Assembly: GCA_964404745.1 (NCBI GenBank)
Contig: CAYOLG010000005.1
Span: 62,001 to 126,000 of the forward strand
Direction of reading: 5' to 3'
DNA: 64,000 nucleotides
Origin: Pelagisphaera sp964404745
Lineage (GTDB): Bacteria; Verrucomicrobiota; Verrucomicrobiia; Opitutales; Opitutaceae
The notes under the pieces are model-generated. The model was not told the origin of the DNA. It searched no databases and was given only the letters and a program-made list of their open reading frames with translations. Both the position numbers and the translations under genes were made by a program. Positions 52,943 to 60,314 of the stretch are shown piece by piece; within the stretch, counting starts at the first letter, position 1; each line of letters begins with the position of its first letter.

Positions 52943-54283
52943 GTGAAAATCGACCTGCAAGACGTCACTGATACCAGAAAAACGCTCGCCGTTACGCTCG
53001 ACGCGGACGAAGTAGCAGCTGAAGAAAAGAGCCTGCTTTCCCAGTTCAAGGGGATGGCGAAAATACCTGGTTTTCGGCCGGGTAAAGCTCCGGAGAGTGT
53101 CGTTCGCAAGCGCTTCGCCAAGGAGATCGCTGGCGAGTTGAAGCAGCGGGTAACGGCCAAGGCCTACCGGGATGGAGTCAAGGAAGCGAAGGTGGATCTC
53201 ATCAACCCGATCGATATTAATGAAGGGGAGATTGTTACGGGCCAGGAAGTAATCGTCACCTTCACGATCGATATTCGGCCTGTATTCGAATTGGGCGAAT
53301 ACAAGGGATTGGAGCTAACAGGCCTATCGGAAGAGGTAGAGGATAGCGAGATTGAGCAGGCCATTGAAGAGATTAGAAAGGAAAAGGCGGAGTTCGCGCC
53401 TGTTGAAAGAGAAGCCCAGAAGGGCGACTACGTAAAGTTCTCTCATGAGGGTAGTATTGATGGCAAACCGATCAGCGAGATCGTCGAAAATAAGCCTGTG
53501 TACGCCAAAATGCCCCAGACTTGGGAAGAAGTCGGTGGCGAGCATGGATTGATTCCTGGCTTAGGAGATCAGTTGCAGGGACTGAAAACCGGGGACAAGC
53601 AGGATCTTGAGGTCGAGTTTCCGGAAGATTTCAACGTGGAAGAGCTGCAAGGCAAAAAGGCAGTATACTCGGTGGAGATCCTGGAAGTCCGCGAGCGCAA
53701 GCTACCAGAATTTGATGAAGCCTTCTTCGAGTCGCAGCAAGCCAAGGATTTGGACGAATTGAAAGAACGCGTTTCCGGCTGGATCAAGGGCCGCAAGCAG
53801 CAAGAGCGTCGCGTAGACCTTAGAAGGCAAGTGATTGAAAAACTGCTCGCCCAAGTTGACTTTCCCCTTCCTGAGAGCCTCTGGGATATGGAAACTGAAA
53901 ACAGCATGCGCCAAGTAGTGATGGAAAACGTTCAGCGAGGCGTAGCCCAGGAGGAGTTGGAAAAGAACAAGGATGATATTCACGCCCAGTCACGCAAGCA
54001 GGCCGAGGGTCGGGTGAAACTCCAGCTTATCATAGAACGGGTCGCGGAAAAGGAGGAAATCGAGGTTACGGACCAAGATATGAGCCATTTTATCTTTAGC
54101 CAGGCCTATCAAAGCGGTCAAAAGCCAGATCAGTTCGTTAAAGAGCTAAAGAAAGATCAAAATCGCTTAAGATCGGCGCAGCGCTCCGTCCTTTTTGATA
54201 AGACGCTTGAATTCCTAGTTGACGAATCTAGCGTCCAAGAAGAGGGAAGAGAAGAGCCGGATTCGTCGGAAGATTCCCAGTAA
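52943..54283 (+). CDS. tig: Trigger factor
   Basis: Trigger factor is a ribosome-bound chaperone that meets nascent chains and has proline isomerase activity. The 446-residue length is normal. The start is GTG 52943 with no clear Shine-Dalgarno sequence. The ribosome-binding loop is GFRPGKAP (about 46-53), the peptidyl-prolyl isomerase domain occupies about 155-245 (GDYVKFSHEGSIDGKPI), and the C-terminal chaperone arms are helical (260-430). A Ser/Glu/Asp-rich tail ends it. It is first in the tig-clpP-clpX operon. Confidence 0.95.
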   Translation: MKIDLQDVTDTRKTLAVTLDADEVAAEEKSLLSQFKGMAKIPGFRPGKAPESVVRKRFAKEIAGELKQRVTAKAYRDGVKEAKVDLINPIDINEGEIVTGQEVIVTFTIDIRPVFELGEYKGLELTGLSEEVEDSEIEQAIEEIRKEKAEFAPVEREAQKGDYVKFSHEGSIDGKPISEIVENKPVYAKMPQTWEEVGGEHGLIPGLGDQLQGLKTGDKQDLEVEFPEDFNVEELQGKKAVYSVEILEVRERKLPEFDEAFFESQQAKDLDELKERVSGWIKGRKQQERRVDLRRQVIEKLLAQVDFPLPESLWDMETENSMRQVVMENVQRGVAQEELEKNKDDIHAQSRKQAEGRVKLQLIIERVAEKEEIEVTDQDMSHFIFSQAYQSGQKPDQFVKELKKDQNRLRSAQRSVLFDKTLEFLVDESSVQEEGREEPDSSEDSQ

Positions 54284-54302
54284 CCAAATTTAAATACGAG
54301 CC

Positions 54303-54911
54303 GTGTCATATTATTTACCGCACATTATCGAAAATACGGGTCGCGGAGAGCAGTCGATGGATATCTATACCCGTCTGCTCAAGGACCGCATCATATTCAT
54401 TGGCACCCCCATCAATGACGAAATAGCTAGCGCCATCGTGGCCCAGTTGCTGTTCTTGCAGATGGATGATCCTAAAAAGGACGTTCACATGTATATCAAT
54501 TCGCCCGGCGGTGTCGTAACAGGTGGTATGGCTATATATGATACGATGAATTATTTGACCTGCGACGTGTCTACTTATTGCATCGGAATGGCCGCCAGTA
54601 TGGGTACCGTGTTGCTGGCAGCTGGGGCCAAGGGGAAGCGATTCGCTTTGCCCAATAGCCGCATCATGATTCATCAGCCTTCTGGCGGAGCGACTGGACA
54701 GGCCAGCGATATTTCTATTGCCGCTAGGGAAATCATTCGATGGAGAGAGAAACTCAACGAGGTTTTGGCCGAACGTACCGGAAAGTCTCAAGATGAGATC
54801 AAGAAAGACTCGGATCGCGATTTCTACATGAGCGCGGAAGAAGCGAAGGAATACGGATTAATCGACGAAGTGATGAATCCCGATCCGAGGGAATCCGGCA
54901 AAAAGGACTGA
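54303..54911 (+). CDS. clpP: ATP-dependent Clp protease proteolytic subunit
   Basis: ClpP forms two stacked rings that degrade proteins fed by ClpX or ClpA. The 202-residue protein starts at GTG 54303. The catalytic triad is S99 in GMAASMG, H124 in MIHQPSGG and D173 in DSDRDFYM, in the spacing of the family. It lies 19 bases after tig and 23 bases before clpX, the standard bacterial order. Confidence 0.96.
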   Translation: MSYYLPHIIENTGRGEQSMDIYTRLLKDRIIFIGTPINDEIASAIVAQLLFLQMDDPKKDVHMYINSPGGVVTGGMAIYDTMNYLTCDVSTYCIGMAASMGTVLLAAGAKGKRFALPNSRIMIHQPSGGATGQASDISIAAREIIRWREKLNEVLAERTGKSQDEIKKDSDRDFYMSAEEAKEYGLIDEVMNPDPRESGKKD

Positions 54912-54934
54912 TCTGATACGACTGGAAGCTTGTA

Positions 54935-56242
54935 ATGGCTAAATCGTCACGCATGACCCTTTGCTCTTTTTGCGGAAAGTCTCAATCCGAAGTCCGTAAG
55001 ATGATTGCGGGTCCGGGTGTCTACATTTGCGATGGATGCGTATCTGTGTGCAAGACGATCATCGATCGAGAGTTGGGACGCGAGGATGGCGATGAGGCCG
55101 CCGATGATAACGCCCCGGTTTTCAATCTCATTCGCCCATCGGAAATCAAGAAGGTTCTGGACGATTACGTTATCGGCCAAGACCACGCGAAAAAGGTTTT
55201 GTCGGTAGCGGTTTATAATCACTACAAGCGTTTGAGCTTCGAAGTGGAAAGATTCACTGAAGAGCAACTACTGAATCCGGGCAGTGAATACAAGGACGTC
55301 GAGATCGAGAAGAGCAACATTCTCCTAGTAGGACCAACAGGATCTGGGAAGACTTTCCTGGCTAGAACCTTGGCCCGCATCCTCGATGTGCCCTTCGCCA
55401 TTGCCGATGCGACGACGTTGACCGAGGCTGGATACGTTGGGGACGATGTGGAAAACATTGTTCTGAGATTGCTGCAAGCAGCCAATTACGATGTAGCCAA
55501 AGCCGAGTGCGGAATCATATACGTCGACGAGATCGACAAAATCGGGCGAAAAACGGACAATGTATCGATCACTCGAGACGTTTCCGGCGAAGGGGTTCAG
55601 CAAGCGCTTCTGAAGATCCTCGAAGGGACAGTTTGCAACGTGCCGCCCCAAGGAGGTCGCAAGCACCCGAATCAGGAATACGTGCAAATCGACACATCGA
55701 AGATCCTTTTCATTTGCGGCGGGGCATTTGTAGGCCTCGACGGAATCATCAAGAAACGATCGAAAGGCATTGCCTTGGGGTTTGGCGCCGAAGTGAAATC
55801 CGATCTGAAAGGAGAGGAGATTATGAAGCAAATAGAGCCGGAAGACTTGGTCAAATTCGGAATGATCCCCGAGTTCATAGGCCGCCTGCCGGTAGTTTCG
55901 GTTCTGGATCAGCTGAGTGTGGAAGATTTGCAGAATATTTTGCTGAGCACCAAGAATTCGCTTATTAAGCAGTATTCCAAGCTCTTTGCCATGGATGGCG
56001 TCAAGTTGCGCATCACTCGCGACGGCGTACGAGCGATAGCGGAGAAAGCCATCGCTCTCAAAACGGGCGCCCGAGCCCTGCGTTCGATCATGGAGGGAAT
56101 CACTCTGGATGTGATGTACGATGTTCCCTCGCGTGAAGACGTGAGCGAGGTCATTATCGACCGCGGCGTCGTTGAGGGCCGTAAAAAAGCGCAGATCAAA
56201 AAAGCCCGTCCTCCCAAGCAAGAGAAGAAAGACGCGGCTTAA
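54935..56242 (+). CDS. clpX: ATP-dependent Clp protease ATP-binding subunit ClpX
   Basis: ClpX unfolds substrates and passes them into ClpP. The 435-residue protein starts at ATG 54935. The N-terminal zinc domain has C10, C13, C32 and C35. The AAA+ module has Walker A GPTGSGKT (133-140), Walker B IIYVDEIDKI, and the sensor 2 segment TGARALRSIMEG. A lysine-rich tail ends the protein. It is the last gene of the tig-clpP-clpX operon. A CTCCCGT/ACGGGAG hairpin at 56265-56282 follows but has no T-run. Confidence 0.96.
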   Translation: MAKSSRMTLCSFCGKSQSEVRKMIAGPGVYICDGCVSVCKTIIDRELGREDGDEAADDNAPVFNLIRPSEIKKVLDDYVIGQDHAKKVLSVAVYNHYKRLSFEVERFTEEQLLNPGSEYKDVEIEKSNILLVGPTGSGKTFLARTLARILDVPFAIADATTLTEAGYVGDDVENIVLRLLQAANYDVAKAECGIIYVDEIDKIGRKTDNVSITRDVSGEGVQQALLKILEGTVCNVPPQGGRKHPNQEYVQIDTSKILFICGGAFVGLDGIIKKRSKGIALGFGAEVKSDLKGEEIMKQIEPEDLVKFGMIPEFIGRLPVVSVLDQLSVEDLQNILLSTKNSLIKQYSKLFAMDGVKLRITRDGVRAIAEKAIALKTGARALRSIMEGITLDVMYDVPSREDVSEVIIDRGVVEGRKKAQIKKARPPKQEKKDAA

Positions 56243-56320
56243 GAAGCGTTTCGCAAATTCCTTGCTCCCGTAATAACGGGAGTCATCATCCGATCTTCAA
56301 TTGTTAGCGGGAAGTAGAGA

Positions 56321-57154
56321 ATGAGCATTTGTTTATACAAGACGGAGTCGGGGCTGGTTGCCTTGCGTAATGATTCTTTTGGTTATTGGAACGGGGGCTG
56401 GGATTCTCTTTTTCGCGAAGCGGTTGTCCAAGAGGAACTGAGGTCCTTCGTACCTAAACAGGATGATTCGGCTCAGGCGGCGTGCCGCGATTCCTTGCTT
56501 CCACCCATCGGCTTGCAAGAGGTTTGGGCTTCTGGCGTGACTTACTATTCCAGCCGCTTGGCTCGCATGGAGGAATCGAAGAGCGCGGGAGGGAGCGATT
56601 TCTATGCGGCCGTTTACAATGCGGACCGCCCCGAGCTGTTTTTCAAATCGACTCCCGAACGGGTACGCGGACACGGTCAAACGGTGCGTATACGCGAGGA
56701 TTCATCATGGGACGTTCCGGAGCCAGAGTTGACTTTAGCGATCGGAAACGACGGAAGGGTTTTTGGATACACCATTGGCAATGACATGAGCTCGCGGAGC
56801 ATTGAAGGGGAAAATCCGCTCTATTTGCCGCAAGCCAAGTCTTACAATGGCAGCGCGGGCCTGGGTCCTTGCCTGTATTTATTGGATACGCCTATTCCTG
56901 GAGAGGCGAAAATTCGGTTGTCAATCGAGAGATATGGAGCCACGGCATTCAATGGGGAAACCCAGCTAAGCGAAATGAAGCGCAAGCCGGAGGAGCTAGC
57001 GGCCTACTTGTACAGGGAAATGGACTTTCCGAACGGGTGCTATCTTATGACGGGCACGGGCATCGTTCCCGGGACCGACTTTACGCTGCAATCGGGAGAT
57101 CGTATCTCGATTGCCATAGATCAGTTGGGTTCGCTCGTTCAAACTGTAGAGTAA
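56321..57154 (+). CDS. Fumarylacetoacetate hydrolase-family enzyme
   Basis: The 277-residue protein starts at ATG 56321. The FAH domain shows VWASGVTYYSSR, SWDVPEPELTLAI with the metal-binding Glu pair, GYTIGNDMSSRSIEG, QAKSYNGSAGLGPCLY and TGTGIVPG. It acts on a 2-oxo or beta-diketone acid. The layout resembles 2-keto-3-deoxy-D-arabinonate dehydratase-like members that act in sugar acid breakdown, but the substrate is inference. The uxaC and UxaE-like genes 3-6 kb away make a role in sugar acid metabolism reasonable. Confidence 0.8.
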   Translation: MSICLYKTESGLVALRNDSFGYWNGGWDSLFREAVVQEELRSFVPKQDDSAQAACRDSLLPPIGLQEVWASGVTYYSSRLARMEESKSAGGSDFYAAVYNADRPELFFKSTPERVRGHGQTVRIREDSSWDVPEPELTLAIGNDGRVFGYTIGNDMSSRSIEGENPLYLPQAKSYNGSAGLGPCLYLLDTPIPGEAKIRLSIERYGATAFNGETQLSEMKRKPEELAAYLYREMDFPNGCYLMTGTGIVPGTDFTLQSGDRISIAIDQLGSLVQTVE

Positions 57155-57182
57155 TCAAACTTCCGATACGGAAAATTTATTG

Positions 57183-57485
57183 ATGAAATTGCTGCAGCTA
57201 TTCAGGAAAGTAGCTTTGCTCGAAGGCCTGTCGTTAATCATTCTCATGGGAATCGCCATGCCTCTAAAGTATATCTGGGATCAGTCTGGGGCGGTGAAAG
57301 TCGTTGGATGGATTCATGGCATCCTATTCATAGTGTATATTTGGATACTTCTAAGAGTATGGATGGATAGAGATTGGCCATTCAAGCGGGTGGCCATCGC
57401 CGTTGTGTCGTCGCTAGTCCCCTTTGGGACAATTGTGTTCGACCGCTCCCTCAGGAAAGAAGCGGAAGCGCTGGGGGACGCTTAG
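57183..57485 (+). CDS. Small DUF3817-family membrane protein
   Basis: About 100 residues from ATG 57183 (a TTG immediately before it is less likely). Three membrane helices: about 10-30, 38-60 and 68-86. The segments KVALLEGLSLIILMGIAMPL and VGWIHGILFIVYI fit the DUF3817 family of small inner-membrane proteins, whose function is not known. It is 28 bases after the FAH-family gene on the same strand. Its stop overlaps the stop of the convergent coiled-coil gene by four bases (57482-57485). Confidence 0.8.
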   Translation: MKLLQLFRKVALLEGLSLIILMGIAMPLKYIWDQSGAVKVVGWIHGILFIVYIWILLRVWMDRDWPFKRVAIAVVSSLVPFGTIVFDRSLRKEAEALGDA

Positions 57486-58345
57486 CGGGCGATGAATGTG
57501 AAATTCCCGAAAGCGGTATTTTCGCGTAGCGTTCTAAACACTTCGCGCTGTTCTGCGTCGACCAATTCGACGATTTGCTCATCGGCTTGAGCTCTGGCCT
57601 CCTCTATGGCTTGAGGATCCATCATTCCGGAAGTCATTTCCATAGCTTGTTCATAGTAGATCGAGAACACTTCGTCCTTTTGGTCCTCTCTGAGCCCCAA
57701 TTGGGGAGCGATTTGGCTAAGTCGAGCAGTTGCCATCATTGCGCTGCGCAACGCGTCTTCCTGGGCCCGCATCTCGGCGTATTCACTAAGCTGGTCGGGA
57801 TCGAGAATCTCCGCAGAGAGATCGTCGATATCCCGTTGAGTGATCATGGGAGTGCTGATATCGCTCGCCGATTGGGGGCCGTCGGGGCCGAATCTAGTGG
57901 GTAGTTGCATCATCCGCAAAAGCATAATCTCCTCGATTTTGCCACGCTGGTAGTCGTTGAGATCTAGGCGAGCGGCGAAGATGTCTAGCTGCTGTTTTGC
58001 TTGCCGCTTCATCATTTCTCGAAAGCGCTCTTCCGAAAAACCCGTTCCCTCGGAGAGAGCGTTCGCTTGCCCGGTTCTCGTGACCTTTTGCTGAGACGAT
58101 TCGATTTCCACTTTAGGCGTGGCGTGGTTCAAGCGAGATAGCTCGTTTTCCAGCTCCGCCTCAGCGATTTGCAGTTCCGCTATTCTATTTGCGAGTTTGG
58201 CGATTTCTTCCTCTTGCTCGCTAGGCGTCGTGTATGAATCTGCCGTAGGTCGGAGAGAGAACGAACGGAAAATCGAGTGGGAGGCGAATCCCACTACAAA
58301 CACAAGGGCTATCAGTAAAGAGCGAACAGCGAAGGGGTTCTTCAT
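57482..58345 (-). CDS. Membrane-anchored or secreted coiled-coil protein
   Basis: The 287-residue protein starts at ATG 58345. An N-terminal hydrophobic segment (about 8-26) acts as signal or anchor. A coiled coil follows at about 42-72 (EEEIAKLANRIAELQIAEAE). The rest is helical and Met/Gln/Glu-rich, with two related parts (LDIFAARLDLNDYQRGKIEE and SQIAPQLGLREDQKDEVFSI) that recall the LTxxQ-like helices of Spy/CpxP-type periplasmic proteins. This likeness is weak. The frameshifted DksA-like gene lies upstream on the same strand. Confidence 0.65.
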   Translation of the reverse strand: MKNPFAVRSLLIALVFVVGFASHSIFRSFSLRPTADSYTTPSEQEEEIAKLANRIAELQIAEAELENELSRLNHATPKVEIESSQQKVTRTGQANALSEGTGFSEERFREMMKRQAKQQLDIFAARLDLNDYQRGKIEEIMLLRMMQLPTRFGPDGPQSASDISTPMITQRDIDDLSAEILDPDQLSEYAEMRAQEDALRSAMMATARLSQIAPQLGLREDQKDEVFSIYYEQAMEMTSGMMDPQAIEEARAQADEQIVELVDAEQREVFRTLRENTAFGNFTFIAR

Positions 58346-58517
58346 GTTAGGAAAAGAAAGAAAGGTTGTTTTTAGAAAGGGGTATTAAACAAGTTGCGTT
58401 GGTCTCGTCATTCATAGATACGCGAAATCTCGGTGAGGTTCTGCCGCTAAGGTTTTTTCCCTCAGCAAATTTGGCGGAGTAGCCAGATATGGGTTTGCGG
58501 GCAGGCTTCGTAACCGA

Positions 58518-58849
58518 TTAACGGGCGCAGCTCATGCAAACGACGGCGTCCGGCATGGCTTCGAGCCGATCACAAGAAATGGGCGACAAGTAATAGGCCA
58601 GGCCCAGTAGGATCCTTCATTTATCGGGTCCAACGCGTTTTTCAATCGCTCCCGTTCTTCGCGTTGTCGCCGTTGCTGGGCGAGATTCATTTGCTGGGAT
58701 TGCATAGACTCGAGCCGGGAGAGGCGCCCAATGGCTACGTCGGGAGCCACTGGCTTCGATTCGGGGTCGTATTCCTCCAGCGAGGTATCGATAGCTTCGA
58801 TGCGGGCGACGATAATGGAGCGCAATTGAGATAGTTGCTCGTCAGTCAT
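58518..58849 (-). pseudogene. Frameshifted DksA/TraR-type zinc-finger protein
   Basis: The frame from ATG 58849 has the helical N-part of a DksA-like regulator (GRLSRLESMQSQQMNLAQQ and RQREERERLKNALDPINEGS), then degenerates after SY and stops at 58532. In the neighbouring minus-strand frame the expected C-terminus continues, CDRLEAMPDAVVCMSCAR, ending at TAA 58518-58520. Joining them needs the loss of one base near 58605-58607. In the joined reading the first Cys pair of the zinc finger would be Leu and Tyr, while the second pair (CMSC) is intact. It is either a decayed gene, a sequencing error, or a gene needing frameshift. DksA proteins bind RNA polymerase and tune rRNA transcription. Confidence 0.75.
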
Positions 58850-59020
58850 TGATTAGGGATCCATCGATTGCAGGTTTCTATTCTTTTGGGTTAAAAACTT
58901 CGAAACTTGCTTTGTTCCTGAATTATGTAGCGGCCGACATTCCTGCGACTATGCATGCGCATCAACCTAAGCCCGCTCGGTCCTTCGACACGTTCAGGGT
59001 GTTGAGCCACGTCGAACCAA

Positions 59021-59080
59021 GGTCGAGCACTACCTTTTTGATCAGTTTTGAAGGGTGGAACGCGACGTCCCGGCGCGATT
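59021..59080 (+). repeat. Dispersed intergenic repeat, copy 2
   Basis: This is the second copy of the repeat also present at 541-600, in the same orientation; 59051-59074 is identical over 24 bases. The block around 59022-59040 (GTCGAGC, then CCTTTTTG) is shared with small differences. Both copies sit between genes. Confidence 0.65.
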
Positions 59081-59168
59081 AATTGAGCGAAAATAGGATA
59101 AGCTCATACCATTGACCCGCATGCGGGACCAATGAACAAACCGATTGTTCAGCCAAGTTAAGTCTAAG

Positions 59169-59220
59169 CGGGCGATCAGCTTGCGCCGCCGAAGCTTCAG
59201 CGTAGGCGCGAAATCGCCCG
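59169..59220. repeat. Imperfect palindrome in repeat-rich gap
   Basis: The outer arms CGGGCGAT (59169-59176) and ATCGCCCG (59213-59220) pair perfectly. Inner arms TTGCGCC (59181-59187) and GGCGCGAA (59205-59212) pair with one bulge, and the centre contains GAAGCTTC. Together they can form a long cruciform or RNA hairpin. It resembles REP-type elements in form only. There is no T-run, so it is not a standard terminator. Confidence 0.6.
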
Positions 59221-59245
59221 TCACCAGATTACATGAAAACTCCGC

Positions 59246-60049
59246 TCAATGAGCGTTTAGCCAATCGAGGATGCGAGGGTTGAAGTCATCGATTTTCTCG
59301 AAGTGGAATGCGTGGCCCGCATCATCGTAAAAATGGGTATCGCAATTGGGGATTCCGCTAGCGACTTCATTGGCCATCCACATTGGAGTAAAAATATCGT
59401 CTTTCCCGCCAATAACTAGGCAAGGTTGAGATATTTCCCCAAGCTGGTCGACAACGTCGTGATTGACGCAAGCAGCAGCTTGTCCCTCCAGGCCGTGCAG
59501 CGGTTGCGGCGCTGGGCCATGGGCAAACCCATGACGACCCTCTAGCAAGCTGGCGTGGGCTTCGTCATTGTCCCAAAACGGCTTGGTGAAGATCAGAAGC
59601 TGTATCCACTCCATGAACTGGGCCGGGGAGAGGTGGGCGAAGCAGGCTTTCATGTGTTCGAAAATGGATTTCGCGTAGCGGTCGCAGCGAGCCCAAGGGC
59701 ACATGAGCACGGCACTTTTAACCTTGTCTGGATGGCGCAGGCACAATTGCTGGGCGATAATCGATCCCATAGAAACGCCCACCACCTTTGCGGACTCAAT
59801 CCCCAGAGCATCCATTAATCCCGCGTAATCGTCAGCCATCATGGCGCTGGAGTAGTCTCCTTCCGGTTTGTCGGTCAGTCCGATTCCCCGGTTGTCGACC
59901 ATAATGCAGCGATAATTAGAACTCCAATGATCCGTATGCACCTCCCAGACGGCCCCGGGGGCGGTGATTCCCATGATGAGGATAAGAGGTTCGCCGGATC
60001 CGCGTTCCTGGTAGTTCATTTGAATTCCGTTCGTTTCGATTAGAGGCAT
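59246..60049 (-). CDS. Alpha/beta-fold hydrolase
   Basis: Start chosen at ATG 60049 (MPLIETNGIQMNYQERG), giving 267 residues; the frame extends upstream to 60145 with unlikely residues. The nucleophile elbow is GVSMGS, the oxyanion region ILIMGITAPG and MVDNRGIGLTDKP precede it, and the acid and His lie in GGKDDIFTP and DAGHAFHFE. It resembles 3-oxoadipate enol-lactonase/haloperoxidase-type esterases. Substrate unknown. It is divergent from the UxaE-like gene, with 265 bases between the chosen starts. Confidence 0.85.
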   Translation of the reverse strand: MPLIETNGIQMNYQERGSGEPLILIMGITAPGAVWEVHTDHWSSNYRCIMVDNRGIGLTDKPEGDYSSAMMADDYAGLMDALGIESAKVVGVSMGSIIAQQLCLRHPDKVKSAVLMCPWARCDRYAKSIFEHMKACFAHLSPAQFMEWIQLLIFTKPFWDNDEAHASLLEGRHGFAHGPAPQPLHGLEGQAAACVNHDVVDQLGEISQPCLVIGGKDDIFTPMWMANEVASGIPNCDTHFYDDAGHAFHFEKIDDFNPRILDWLNAH

Positions 60050-60314
60050 GATACTGTGACAATATGGATTTAAGTTCTGTGTCCCGAAGACGCGGACGCG
60101 TTTCGGTTTTCGAGAAATAGATTGAGGATATTGCCGAGACTCCATGATCTGAGCAAGTTCATTGTTGCGCGCGGTCGTGGAACTAGCCCTACAGCCTCGA
60201 ATCGTTGCATGTCTCCAAAATTTGCTGAATTTAAACTTTCCTCGCTGTAGAATCGCCGCGATATTGACCCGTTTTAGCCATCGCGATCACCGTAGCAATC
60301 AAGCTCCCTCCGGT

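Larger units (their letters stand above)
58850..59245. other. Gene-free, repeat-rich gap
   Basis: This gap of 396 bases lies between the DksA-like remnant and the alpha/beta hydrolase gene. A weak plus-strand frame (58849-59082) runs through repeats and does not look coding. The gap contains a palindrome-like piece near 58980-59017 (CCTTCGACACGTTCAGGGTG, then GAGCCACGTCGAAC), the dispersed repeat copy at 59021-59080, and a large imperfect palindrome at 59169-59220. No RNA gene was recognised. Confidence 0.65.

Noticed and set aside
56265..56282. Hairpin CTCCCGT-AATA-ACGGGAG after clpX as a terminator.
   Set aside because: The stem is perfect but no T-run follows, so an intrinsic terminator is not supported.
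58849..59082. Plus-strand frame of 77 codons.
   Set aside because: It crosses intergenic repeats, including the dispersed repeat copy, and has no recognisable protein features.
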